Positions 52,146-61,800 of a DNA stretch of 64,000 nucleotides are shown piece by piece. The DNA is from Treponema bryantii. GTDB taxonomy: Bacteria > Spirochaetota > Spirochaetia > Treponematales > Treponemataceae. The stretch is from contig NZ_FOFU01000003.1 in assembly GCF_900111035.1 (NCBI RefSeq), positions 310,001 through 374,000 of the forward strand, given 5' to 3'. The position numbers and the translations under genes are program-made. How positions within the stretch are numbered: position 1 is the stretch's first letter; each line of letters begins with the position of its first letter. The notes under the pieces are model-generated. The model saw nothing but the letters and a program-made list of their open reading frames with translations, did not search any database and was not told the DNA's origin.

Positions 52146-52455
52146 TATTCATGTGTAAAAAGGGGCGTTATAGGTATAATTTAGTTGCGGAATCTATTGC
52201 TTTTTTGCTGTTGACCATCCTAAAATGCTTCTTTTTTTTACTGCAATGTCCATTTTTAGAGAGAAAAAAGCAAATAAGCTAAAAATAAGAGTACCCTAAG
52301 AACTTTCCCTTATAAGTGGAGAATAACGCAAATAAAAAAAAATATTTTTCTTGACTTCACATATAGAGCGTGTTAGAATTATAAAAAAAAAGAGGATTTC
52401 ACGTAAAAAACCGTTGGTTTGTGAAATCCACAAATAAAAAGGAGGATTTTTTCAA
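52146..52455. other. Intergenic stretch holding the porin promoter and leader
   Basis: No gene seen. After AT-rich sequence with poly-T tracts (52230s), a consensus promoter TTGACT (52351-52356), 17-bp spacer, TAGAAT (52374-52379) drives the outer-membrane protein gene. The leader contains a nested hairpin: GGATTTCAC (52394-52402) with GTGAAATCC (52421-52429), and inside it AAACC/GGTTT. AGGAGGA follows at 52441. The stem may stabilise an abundant mRNA. Confidence 0.7.
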
Positions 52456-53583
52456 ATGAAAAAAATCGTAATGGGAGCTGCTGCTTTATTGTGTGCAGCT
52501 TCAATGTTCGCAGTGGACGTTAGTTCAACAGTGCAGATGGAAGCAAGTATCATTAACGATGACGCTAATGATAAAATTGAGTTCTTCACACTTAAAAACA
52601 AGAATCAGAAAGATGATGATGCATTGAAATTTTCTGCTTCTACAGATAAGGCCGGTGCAAGTTTCCAGTTGTGGTACGACTATGATGGTACAAATGGTGA
52701 AAACATTTATACTGAAGTAGGTGGAAAAGATGGTGATGCCAACAAGTCTATGCAGGTTCACGGTATTCGTATCCGCAATGTAAGCCTTTGGTTCAAACCA
52801 ATTGATACATTAAAGGTAACTGTTGGTGACATCAACCTTGATTCTTACAAAGAGCAGATTTTCTGGTGGCACGGAGTTTATGGTGAACAGCCAGGAACTT
52901 GGGGTGCATTCGGTGGTGAATATATTGCTGGAAATGGTTTGAAATTGGAATTCAATCCAATGGATGGTCTTGATATTACAGCAGCTATCTTCCCTGGAAT
53001 TGATACAGCATGGACATCTACAGCTGACAAATATGGATATAAGGGATACGGACTTAAAGCAAAGTATACATACGGAGCTGGTTCTGTAGCTGCTGTTTGG
53101 GCTGACAAAGGTAAGGACAAAGATAAGATTATTGGTATCGGTACAGATTACAATGCTGATGGATTGTACGTGTTCGGAAACTTGAACTTCAGATTTAATG
53201 GAGATTTCGATTTCACTGCACTTACAATTGATGACTTTGTAAAGTATTCTGCTGATGCTTTGACAATTGCTGCTCACCTTCCAGTATCTGTATTCAAGAA
53301 TGCTGCTGGTGATATGAAGGTTGGTCTTCATGCAACTGTAAAGGCTACATATGCTCTCGATGCTGCTAGTGTATACTTCTTGGCTTCAACAGAGCCTGAT
53401 GGAGATAAAGGTTGGAACTTCGATGACTTCAAGTTTGCTATGACATTCAAGCCTGGTGTTACTTTCAATGTAGGTTCTGCTTCATTTGATGTTGCATTCC
53501 GCGCTGATATCAATCAGGGTGCTACTAACTCTGAAGGAAAGTTCAACTGGAGCGTTCCAGCTGTAATCAAACTTGGTCTCTAA
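52456..53583 (+). CDS. Treponemal porin-like outer-membrane beta-barrel protein
   Basis: 375 residues, signal peptide MKKIVMGAAALLCAASMFA. The mature part alternates short beta-strands rich in Gly, Asp, Lys and aromatics (FSASTDKAGASFQLWYDY, LKVTVGDINLD, GLKAKYTYGAGSVAAVWAD) and ends in a strand AVIKLGL suited to BAM recognition. Typical of abundant treponemal surface porin-like proteins. A consensus promoter, stable 5' hairpin, strong ribosome site and own terminator predict high expression. Confidence 0.8.
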   Translation: MKKIVMGAAALLCAASMFAVDVSSTVQMEASIINDDANDKIEFFTLKNKNQKDDDALKFSASTDKAGASFQLWYDYDGTNGENIYTEVGGKDGDANKSMQVHGIRIRNVSLWFKPIDTLKVTVGDINLDSYKEQIFWWHGVYGEQPGTWGAFGGEYIAGNGLKLEFNPMDGLDITAAIFPGIDTAWTSTADKYGYKGYGLKAKYTYGAGSVAAVWADKGKDKDKIIGIGTDYNADGLYVFGNLNFRFNGDFDFTALTIDDFVKYSADALTIAAHLPVSVFKNAAGDMKVGLHATVKATYALDAASVYFLASTEPDGDKGWNFDDFKFAMTFKPGVTFNVGSASFDVAFRADINQGATNSEGKFNWSVPAVIKLGL

Positions 53584-53603
53584 TCTAGTTTAGATACCTG
53601 ATA

Positions 53604-53638
53604 AAAAGACGTTCTCGCAAGAGGACGTCTTTTTTTTT
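53604..53638 (+). terminator. Intrinsic terminator of the porin-like gene
   Basis: AAAGACGTTCTC-GCAA-GAGGACGTCTTT stem-loop (one G-T pair) with a run of nine T. Confidence 0.9.
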
Positions 53639-53665
53639 ATTTCAGTTGTCTAAACTGTTGTCAGA

Positions 53666-53790
53666 TCAAAACTTAACTGTTAGCTGGAGTGGAATATCAG
53701 CTGTAAACTTTGAAGAAGCTCCGATTGTTCTGAAAAGGAACGGAATAAACTTAGACGGCCGAAAGGTAAGCTTACTTTTTAGAGTCGCTT
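53666..53790 (-). pseudogene. Possible remnant of an outer-membrane protein C-terminus
   Basis: A minus-strand frame downstream of, and overlapping by a few codons, the M16 gene end reads KLTFRPSKFIPFLFRT, ASSKFTADIPLQLTVKF-stop. Ending in alternating residues with a terminal Phe is the mark of a beta-barrel last strand. There is no start codon for it of its own and the rest of the gene is missing, so it may be a fragment left by rearrangement, or chance. Confidence 0.3.
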
Positions 53791-56612
53791 GAGTAAATTC
53801 GGTCAGGAGGGATAACCGGGAAGTATTCCATGATTTCCAGAAAATCCTGGGCGTTCGCGGTCTGAATATAGTTGTACTCATCAAGATACCAGCAAGGATT
53901 CTGGGATGCCTGTGATACAAAGAGTTCAAGGCCTTTTTGCATGAGAAGCGCGGTACCTGTGTCGGAACTGGTCGGGTACATTTGTTTTTGAATCCAGTTA
54001 TTTTTGATTTCGCGGACTATTGTCTGATTTGCCTGGAGTCTGTGAAGCTGATCTTTTATTGTCTGAATTATTGATTTATACTGAGCATCCAGTTCTCGGG
54101 TGTGCGCTACATTCTGAATTGTAAGGGAGCCTATATTCAGATTGCTGCGCGGGAACTGTACAGTTACCAGATATGATGAATCAGATTTTTCAAGCTTTGT
54201 TCCAATATAATTTAAGAGAGCATTATAAAGGGCTGTTTGTTTTGTTCCAGGTACCGGAGCCTGATTTGCGTAGATTACCGGGTCTAAGAATTCAGTAGTC
54301 GGAATGAGAACTGCTGGCTGAGGGCCTGCCTTTTCTGCAGGGATGTCTGTAAGGAAGGTGTGGCGTACCTGAATTGTTAGATTTTTTGCACCTGATAGAT
54401 CTGGATTCTGTATGTTTAGATTTTCTTTTTCTGATTCTTCTTTATTTTCCTGTGGGGCAAGATGTCCGAGTGTTTCTTCCATAAGCGGCTGGAGTTTTTC
54501 GTGAAGGGCTCCGCAGATAATTACGCTGTATCTGGATGCATCAAGCATTGCAGGGTAGGCTGAAAGGATTTTTGTGTAATCTGTATCTAAAAGAATTTCT
54601 TTTTCTGCTTCAAAAACAGAGGACTGGCGGCTTTTTTTGTAAATGCGGTTTATGAGTGCACTGTATAACTGGTTTGATGCTGTTCCATTTTCCAGGCGTT
54701 TTCTGTATTTGCGTGCAGAAACTGCGCGGTCTGCATCTGCAGGAGCTATTTCTCCATATACAATTGCATCGCTGAGTGTTTTTAAGACTGCGGATGTATC
54801 TTCTGTGTCAAATTCTACTATTATCTTACCTGTGGAAAGTTCTGTTTCTGAACTTACATAAAAGGCGCCTGTCAGTAAGCCTTCTGATTGTGCAGCTCTG
54901 AGTTTTTTTTGAATCAGACCTGCTGTAAGGTTAATCATTACTTCTTCAAAACCGTTGTCATCAAAAGAATTATATTTTCCGCCATTTATCGAAAGGATGA
55001 GTGAGGTTTGTGCAGAAAGGGGATTCTGTTTTGTGTAGACTTTTATTCCATTTGACAGTGTGAAATTTGAAATTGTGTCACGGTTTTTCTGATAATAACT
55101 GTTGTCGTCGGCAATGGACTGTGTGCTGTATAATTTTGCAGAATCTTGAGTATCAGCTTCCTTCAGAACTTCCTTAAAAATCTGCTGAACATACCAGGAT
55201 GCATTTTTTTCGTTGATTTCTTCAAAGCCTGCAGAAGTGTAAGCCTTTTTGTTTAACTTATAATCTTTACTGTTTATGATAACAAAAATGAAAGGAGCTT
55301 CACTCTGAAGTTTTGTAAGAGCTTCTGTAAGAGTGTTTGCATGGAGTTTTTGTGGTCGTTCCATGAGACGGCGGGCAGTTTGAGAAGAATAATCTTCTGT
55401 ATCTGTTTCGTCTCCCTGATAATATGGTTCTAATGCCCAGAATTCAGAAAGAGTTTGCATCAGTTCGGTTGGAACGGCTGCGGTTCTATTCAAACTGTAT
55501 TCAAGCTGATTTTTTGCGTATTCGAATTCTTCTGGACGAACTATATGAGGAATAAGATCGAGCTGTTTGAGAAAAAGTTCTGTCTGTTTGAAGGAATTTG
55601 TTGCAGCTGCAGCTTTCTTATCTTCTGGTGGCTGTAAAAGTGTTTGAATAATCAGGCGTGAACTGTCTTTTTTATGTGCTGCAGAAACATTTATATATTC
55701 ATCGCCAGGAATGTTTAGTTCATTAAAGCTTAGAATCTGCTGTTTAAATAGTGAGCCTTCGTATCCCATTGCAAGAGCAAGTAAATCACTTTGTTCCATA
55801 TCAAAAAGGGTATATTGAATGACTAACTGTGTAAGATCTGGTGAGATTTCGTTTGAATGCAGTACATATTTTCTCTGCTTATTTACGGGTCTCGAAGGTT
55901 TTTCAGATGGAGTCCTGAAACTTGAATAAAAACGGCCAAAACTGTTTCTGAGCATCAGCATTGTATGTTCTGTATTCAGGTTTCCGCTGATAAATACGGC
56001 ACTGTTTTTTGGAGTGTACCACTGTTCTGAAATCTGTTTAATTACTGTGCGTGCTGTTTTTTCTGTGGTCTTCTTAAATAGCGGAGGATAAATTCCCGAA
56101 TCATGTTTCCATGGTGCTTCAGAAAATACCCGTGAATCAATAGCAGCATTTATATAGAAGGACATTGTATCTTTATTATCATTGACTTCTTTTTTAAGGG
56201 CCGTTAACTGTGCTTTCAGCAGTTCATCAGAAAAATCAGGTGAAAAAACTGCATCTGAAAGGGAAAAAAGTGTGTCTTCTACCTGGGATGGGCTGACATC
56301 AATAATATAGCGTGATGAATCTGCATTGCATTGAACATCTGTAAATGTCAGATTTGCATTAGCCGCCTGTACAAGTTTTGTGTAAAGCTTAAAAAAGCCG
56401 CATGTGCTCTGTGTTTGCGATGAAAATCCTGCGCGGCAGGTATATTCAATGTGAACCTGTGCATCTGATGAATCTTCCAGAATAAAAACCTGCATTCCGT
56501 TTTCAAGAGTGTATTCCTGAACTGATTTTACCGGTGTTGCAAACATTTTTGCAGTAAAAAGGCAGGTTGAGAGGGAAATAATTGTAAGAATCTTGTTGCT
56601 TTTAAAAATCAT
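53772..56612 (-). CDS. M16 (pitrilysin-like) family protein lacking the zinc motif
   Basis: 946 residues with signal peptide (about 1-25, ending MFATP), so periplasmic. Two M16 halves: the first starts YTLENGMQVFILEDSSDAQV, the second near 535 with FTLSNGIKVYTKQNPLSAQ. In active enzymes AG is followed ten residues on by G and then HxxEH; here AG61-62 and G72 are kept but the motif reads K75-L-Y-T78-K79, so all three zinc/catalytic residues are gone. Probably a scaffold or chaperone-like homologue. Very close divergent gene (19 bp) with overlapping -10 boxes. Confidence 0.82.
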   Translation of the reverse strand: MIFKSNKILTIISLSTCLFTAKMFATPVKSVQEYTLENGMQVFILEDSSDAQVHIEYTCRAGFSSQTQSTCGFFKLYTKLVQAANANLTFTDVQCNADSSRYIIDVSPSQVEDTLFSLSDAVFSPDFSDELLKAQLTALKKEVNDNKDTMSFYINAAIDSRVFSEAPWKHDSGIYPPLFKKTTEKTARTVIKQISEQWYTPKNSAVFISGNLNTEHTMLMLRNSFGRFYSSFRTPSEKPSRPVNKQRKYVLHSNEISPDLTQLVIQYTLFDMEQSDLLALAMGYEGSLFKQQILSFNELNIPGDEYINVSAAHKKDSSRLIIQTLLQPPEDKKAAAATNSFKQTELFLKQLDLIPHIVRPEEFEYAKNQLEYSLNRTAAVPTELMQTLSEFWALEPYYQGDETDTEDYSSQTARRLMERPQKLHANTLTEALTKLQSEAPFIFVIINSKDYKLNKKAYTSAGFEEINEKNASWYVQQIFKEVLKEADTQDSAKLYSTQSIADDNSYYQKNRDTISNFTLSNGIKVYTKQNPLSAQTSLILSINGGKYNSFDDNGFEEVMINLTAGLIQKKLRAAQSEGLLTGAFYVSSETELSTGKIIVEFDTEDTSAVLKTLSDAIVYGEIAPADADRAVSARKYRKRLENGTASNQLYSALINRIYKKSRQSSVFEAEKEILLDTDYTKILSAYPAMLDASRYSVIICGALHEKLQPLMEETLGHLAPQENKEESEKENLNIQNPDLSGAKNLTIQVRHTFLTDIPAEKAGPQPAVLIPTTEFLDPVIYANQAPVPGTKQTALYNALLNYIGTKLEKSDSSYLVTVQFPRSNLNIGSLTIQNVAHTRELDAQYKSIIQTIKDQLHRLQANQTIVREIKNNWIQKQMYPTSSDTGTALLMQKGLELFVSQASQNPCWYLDEYNYIQTANAQDFLEIMEYFPVIPPDRIYSSDSKK

Positions 56613-56624
56613 CTTATATATGAT
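56596..56624 (+). promoter_or_regulatory. Promoter of the DUF4954 gene inside the M16 gene start, leaderless
   Basis: TTGCTT (56596-56601), 17 bp, TATGAT (56619-56624); ATG 56632 seven bases later. On the opposite strand TATCAT (56625-56620) lies 7 bp before the M16 ATG, so the two divergent -10 boxes overlap. Confidence 0.5.
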
Positions 56625-56631
56625 AACATAT

Positions 56632-58806
56632 ATGGTTAAAATTGAAAATGCTGCAGACTATGCATCACTTGTTGTGCCTGCAGAACTGCTGAAAGGAAAA
56701 CGTCATCTCACAGCTTCTGAAATTGAAGTGCTTGAGAAAAATCTGAATCATAATGAAGATCCTTCCTGGAATAATGTTTATGTTGATGATTCTGATGATG
56801 GTTTTGATCCTTCTCTTATTCATCTTTCCTTTTTTGCAGGTTTTATTGTACTTGGAAAAATTAAAAGAATCGTTCTAAAATATAATGACCTTCGTCTTGA
56901 ATGTGGTATTCAGCGTTCAAAGCTCAGTAATGTTGTAACTGGGGAACTTTGTGTTATCCGCAATGTCTTTTATCTGGATAATTACCGCCTTGGCGACAGA
57001 GTAATTCTCTTCAATATAAATGAGATGAGCTGTACCAATCATGCAAAATTCGGTAATGGTATTTTGAAAGAAGGGGAGCCGGAAGAACACAGAATCTGGA
57101 TTGGGGTTGCTAACGAAAATGAAGGCCGTAAGGTTCTTCCTTTTGAAGATATGATTCCTGGTGATGCATATCTCTGGTCTCACTACCGTGATGATGAGGA
57201 ACTTCTCAAGCGTTTTGTTGAACTTACAGAGTATGGCGTTTCTCATGAACTGAATACTTTTGGAACTGTTGGAAACGATGCTGTTATTAAAAATGTAAGT
57301 ATCATTAAGGATTCAAAAATCGGACCTGCTGCATACATAAAAGGTGCCTTTAAGCTTAAAAATATAACTGTTCTTTCTTCTGAAGAGGAGCATTCGCAGA
57401 TTGGTGAAGGCGTTGAAATGGTAAACGGTATTATGGGCTATGGCTGTAAAGTATTCTACCAGGCTATTGCCGTTCGCTTTGTATTGGGCCGTAACTGTCA
57501 GGTAAAGTATGGAGCTCGTGTTTTGAACTCTGTTCTTGGTGACAATTCAACCGTTTCCTGCTGTGAAATTTTAAATAACCTGATTTATCCGTTCCACGAA
57601 CAGCATCATAATTCTTCATTCCTGATTGCAACTACAGTTATGGGACAGAGTAATATTGCTGCTGGCGCAACAATTGGAAGTAATCATAACAGCCGTTCTC
57701 CTGATGGAGAAATTTTTGCAAAACGAGGTTTCTGGCCTGGTCTTTGCAGTGACTTTAAGCATAATTCCCGCTTTGCTTCATTTGTACTTGTTTCAAAAGG
57801 AAGTTATCAGTATGAACTTGATATTCCTTATCCTTTTGCACTTGTAGCTCCGGGAAGTAATGGTTCGTCAAAAATTACAATTATTCCTGCCTGGTGGTTT
57901 ATGTATGATATGTTTGCCATCACCAGAAATAAAGATAAATTTACTAAGCGCGATAAACGTGTAAAGAGAATTCAGTTTATTGAAACAGATCCGCTTGCTC
58001 CTGATACAATGCAGGAAGTAATGAATGCGCTTGAACGCATAATCGGGCTGACTATCGGTTATTTGAAGTCGACAAATAATGAATATATAGAAGGAAAACT
58101 AACTCCAGAAGAGCAGTATCAGGCTGCAAAAGATTTCCTTCATCAGAATCCGGATGCTGAGTTTACTGTCGAAGATTCAATCTGCCAGAAAAAATATGGT
58201 GCTGAAATTGTAAAGCCGGCACAGGCATATAAAACTTACCGTAAGGTTGTAAAATATTTTGCAACCCGTACACTTATGAGTTTCTGTCAGGATTTGAATC
58301 AGGAAAAACTTACCTTCGAACTGGTAGAAGGAATTCGAAGGCTTCCACTTTTCACTGAATGGGAAAATGTTGGCGGCCAGATTATTCCATCTGATAAGAT
58401 TCAGGAACTTTTTGCTTCTATTAAGAATGGCACTGTAAAGAACTGGGCTGATGTACATGAGTTCTATAAGCTATGTGAATGTTCTTATGAGCAGTGGAAG
58501 GTTCGTTATGCACTTTATCTTCTTGAAAAGCTTTATTCACGACCGATAGAAGAGTTCTCTGTAGATTTGTATAGAAATATTACAGATGATGTTTCGATTG
58601 TAGCTTATGATATTTACAATGCCTCTCTGCGTTCACGCGAAAAGGATTATACAGATTATTACCGCAACATGGTTTACCGCAGCGAAAAAGAAATGGACGA
58701 GGTTATAGGACCTCTGGAAGATAACTCGTTCCTGCTTAAGCTTCGTAATGACACTGCTGAGTTCACCTCGAAAATCAAAGAAATATTTGTTGGTTTGACT
58801 AAGTAG
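56632..58806 (+). CDS. DUF4954 family left-handed beta-helix protein
   Basis: 724 residues. N-terminal part with LTASEIEVLEKNLNHNEDPSWNNVYV, typical of DUF4954. Residues about 95-400 form a hexapeptide-type left-handed beta-helix (GTVGNDAVIKNVSIIKDSKIG, QSNIAAGATIGSNHNSRSPDGEI) as in UDP-sugar acyl- or nucleotidyltransferase relatives, and a helical C-terminal part follows. The family is known in Bacteroidetes and spirochaetes without assigned function. It precedes the CoA-activase gene by 24 bp, and the promoter of that gene overlaps its last codons. Confidence 0.82.
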   Translation: MVKIENAADYASLVVPAELLKGKRHLTASEIEVLEKNLNHNEDPSWNNVYVDDSDDGFDPSLIHLSFFAGFIVLGKIKRIVLKYNDLRLECGIQRSKLSNVVTGELCVIRNVFYLDNYRLGDRVILFNINEMSCTNHAKFGNGILKEGEPEEHRIWIGVANENEGRKVLPFEDMIPGDAYLWSHYRDDEELLKRFVELTEYGVSHELNTFGTVGNDAVIKNVSIIKDSKIGPAAYIKGAFKLKNITVLSSEEEHSQIGEGVEMVNGIMGYGCKVFYQAIAVRFVLGRNCQVKYGARVLNSVLGDNSTVSCCEILNNLIYPFHEQHHNSSFLIATTVMGQSNIAAGATIGSNHNSRSPDGEIFAKRGFWPGLCSDFKHNSRFASFVLVSKGSYQYELDIPYPFALVAPGSNGSSKITIIPAWWFMYDMFAITRNKDKFTKRDKRVKRIQFIETDPLAPDTMQEVMNALERIIGLTIGYLKSTNNEYIEGKLTPEEQYQAAKDFLHQNPDAEFTVEDSICQKKYGAEIVKPAQAYKTYRKVVKYFATRTLMSFCQDLNQEKLTFELVEGIRRLPLFTEWENVGGQIIPSDKIQELFASIKNGTVKNWADVHEFYKLCECSYEQWKVRYALYLLEKLYSRPIEEFSVDLYRNITDDVSIVAYDIYNASLRSREKDYTDYYRNMVYRSEKEMDEVIGPLEDNSFLLKLRNDTAEFTSKIKEIFVGLTK

Positions 58807-58823
58807 GGGATAACCGTTAAAAT
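58795..58823 (+). promoter_or_regulatory. Promoter of the CoA-dehydratase-activator gene, leaderless
   Basis: TTGACT (58795-58800), 17 bp, TAAAAT (58818-58823); ATG 58831 seven bases after the -10. The -35 lies within the last codons of the DUF4954 gene. The nearest Shine-Dalgarno-like AGGGGA is about 20 bp away, too far. Confidence 0.65.
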
Positions 58824-58830
58824 CAATACT

Positions 58831-61800
58831 ATGTACGAAAATACTTTGCTTCCGATAAGACTCGGTATTGATGTTGGTTCTACAACTGTTAAGGTTGCAG
58901 TTCTTGATGATGATGACAAATTGATTTACGGTGACTATCAGCGTCACCGTGCAGATATAAGAAGCACAATTATTGCCGTTGTTAATAAGGCACTTGATTT
59001 TCTTGTTGCAAATGTTGAAGGTGGTGAGAGCCGAACTATTACTGCTAAGGTAACTGGTTCTGGCGGTCTTTCTGTTTCTCAGTGGCTGAATATTCCTTTC
59101 ATTCAGGAAGTAATTGCCGCTACTACTTCTGTAAAGAAACTTATTCCACAAACTGATGTTGTAATTGAACTTGGTGGTGAAGACGCCAAGATTACATATT
59201 TCCGCGGTGGTGTTGAGCAGCGTATGAACGGTACTTGTGCCGGTGGTACTGGTGCCTTTATTGATCAGATGGCTGCTTTGCTTGAAACTGATGCTTCTGG
59301 CTTGAACGAACTTGCTAAGGGTATGCAGCAGATTTATCCTATTGCTGCCCGCTGTGGTGTATTTGCTAAAACTGATATTCAGCCTTTGATTAACGAAGGT
59401 GCACGCCGCGAGGATATTGCGGCTTCTATTTTCCAGGCTGTAGTTTCACAGACTATTTCCGGTCTTGCCTGCGGTAAGCCTATTCGCGGTCACGTTGCTT
59501 TCCTTGGTGGACCGCTTCACTTCCTTGATCAGCTTCGTTTACGCTTTGTTGAGACTTTGAAGCTTAAGGATGATGAGATTATTGTTCCTGAAGATTCTCA
59601 GCTCTTTGTTGCCAGCGGTTGTGCTTTTGGTGCAGAGAGAAAATTTGGCGGAGAAGGTCAGGAAGTTGCTCAGGGCTTTAAGTTCCCTACAATTTCTGAG
59701 TTCCGCGAAAATCTTAAAAATCTTGTTGGTGCTGAGCTTAGCGAAGTTCAGCGTCTTGAACCGCTTTTCAAAAATCAGGCAGAACTTGATGAGTTTGAAG
59801 TTCGTCATTCAGAGCAGAAGGCTAAACGCGGCGAACTGACAAAAACTCACGGCCCTGTATTCCTTGGTCTGGACTCAGGTTCTACAACTACTAAGGCTTG
59901 TCTTATCGATAAAGACGGCCGTATTATCTGGGATTTCTACGCACACAATCAGGGAAATCCTGTTGAGCTTGCCGTTCAGGTTTTGAAAGACCTTTATGCT
60001 AAGCTTCCTGAAGATGTATATATTGCACGTGCTGTTTCTACTGGTTACGGTGAAGCACTTTTCCAGGCTGCTCTTGGTGTAGACTCTGGTGAAGTTGAAA
60101 CAATCACTCACTTCCGCGCTGCAAACTTCTTTGTTCCAGGTGTTGAGTTCCTTCTCGACATTGGTGGACAGGATATGAAGTGTCTTCGCATGAAGGACGG
60201 TGCTATCGTAAGCATTCAGCTTAACGAAGCCTGCTCTTCTGGTTGTGGTTCCTTCTTGGATAACTTTGCCAACACAATGGGCATGGACGTAAAAGAGTTC
60301 GGAAAGATTGCCCTTATGGCGCAGAAACCTGTTGACCTTGGTTCACGCTGTACTGTATTTATGAACAGCCGCGTAAAGCAGGCTCAGAAGGAAGGTGCTT
60401 CTGTTGCTGATATCGCTGCAGGTCTTTCTTATTCTGTAATCAAAAATGCTTTGTTCAAAGTTATCAAACTTCGCAAGGCTTCTGATATTGGTGAAAAGGT
60501 AGTTGTACAGGGTGGTACCTTCTTTAATGATGCTATCCTGCGTGCCTTTGAAAAAATTGCAGGTGTTCATGTTTACCGTCCTGATGTTGCAGGTCTCATG
60601 GGTGCTTACGGTTCTGCTCTTATTGCTTACGACCAGTGGCAGGATCTTATGGCTCCAAAACCAGGCGAGCCTGAAGGAACTGTACATGATGTACGTTCTC
60701 ACATTGCAACTCTCAAGCAGCTTGAAAACTTCCATGTTGAACTTGATCTTCGCCGTTGCGGAAAGTGTCAGAACAACTGTCTTCTTACTATAAATACATT
60801 CTCTACTGGAGATGAAAAACGTACCTTTATTACCGGTAACCGCTGTGAAAAGGGAGCCGAAATTGAAGGCGAAGTAATCGACGCAAGTAACAAGAAAAAT
60901 ACAGATCTTGATGGTGATGATGCTGGTCCACTTCCAAATCTTTTTGAATGGAAGTATAAGAGACTTTTCAATTATGTACCTCGTAAGCCGGAAGATGCTC
61001 CTATGGGAGATGTTGGTATTCCACGTGTTCTTAATATGTACGAGAACTATCCAATGTGGTTTACCTTCTTCAATGAACTTGGCTTCCGTGTAATTTTGAG
61101 TCAGCGTTCAAGCCGTACAGTTTATGAAAAAGGTCTTGAGACAATTCCTTCTGAGTCTGTATGTTATCCTGGAAAAATCAGCCATGGTCATGTGGTTTCT
61201 CTTTTGCAGCGTGGTATTAAGTTTATTTTCTATCCATGTGCACCTTATGAATATCAGGAAGACCCTGGAGCTGGAAACCATTATAACTGTCCTATTGTAA
61301 CAAGTTATCCTGAAGTTCTCCGCAATAACGTTGATGAACTTCGTCAGGATCCTACTGTTACTTATATGGATCCATTCCTTCCTATTTATGATAAGGCTGC
61401 TCTTGCTGAGCGTCTTTGCGAGGAAATGCTTCCAAAATTCCCTAAGCTTACACGCGACGCAATTCTTGATGCTGTAGATAAAGCTTGGAAAGAACAGGAA
61501 AAATTCCGAGAGGAAGTTCGCCAGAAGGGTGAAGAAGCTCTCGAAGAAATCATTACAAAGGGCGGTAGCGGTATTGTACTTGCCGGTCGTCCTTATCACC
61601 TTGATCCGGAAATCAACCATGGTATTCCGGAAATGATTAACGGACTTGGTCTTGCTGTTCTTACAGAAGACTCTGTTGCTCATCTTGGAAATATTGAACG
61701 CCCTCTGCGCATTATTGACCAGTGGGTATATCATAACAGACTTTATCGTGCCGCTCAGTTCGTAAGTGAAATGCCTAGCCTTGAGCTTGTTCAGCTTACA

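Noticed and set aside
53666-53929. Full 87-residue minus-strand gene
   Set aside because: Its first half is antisense-frame reading of the M16 gene; only the last 35 codons have barrel-like character.
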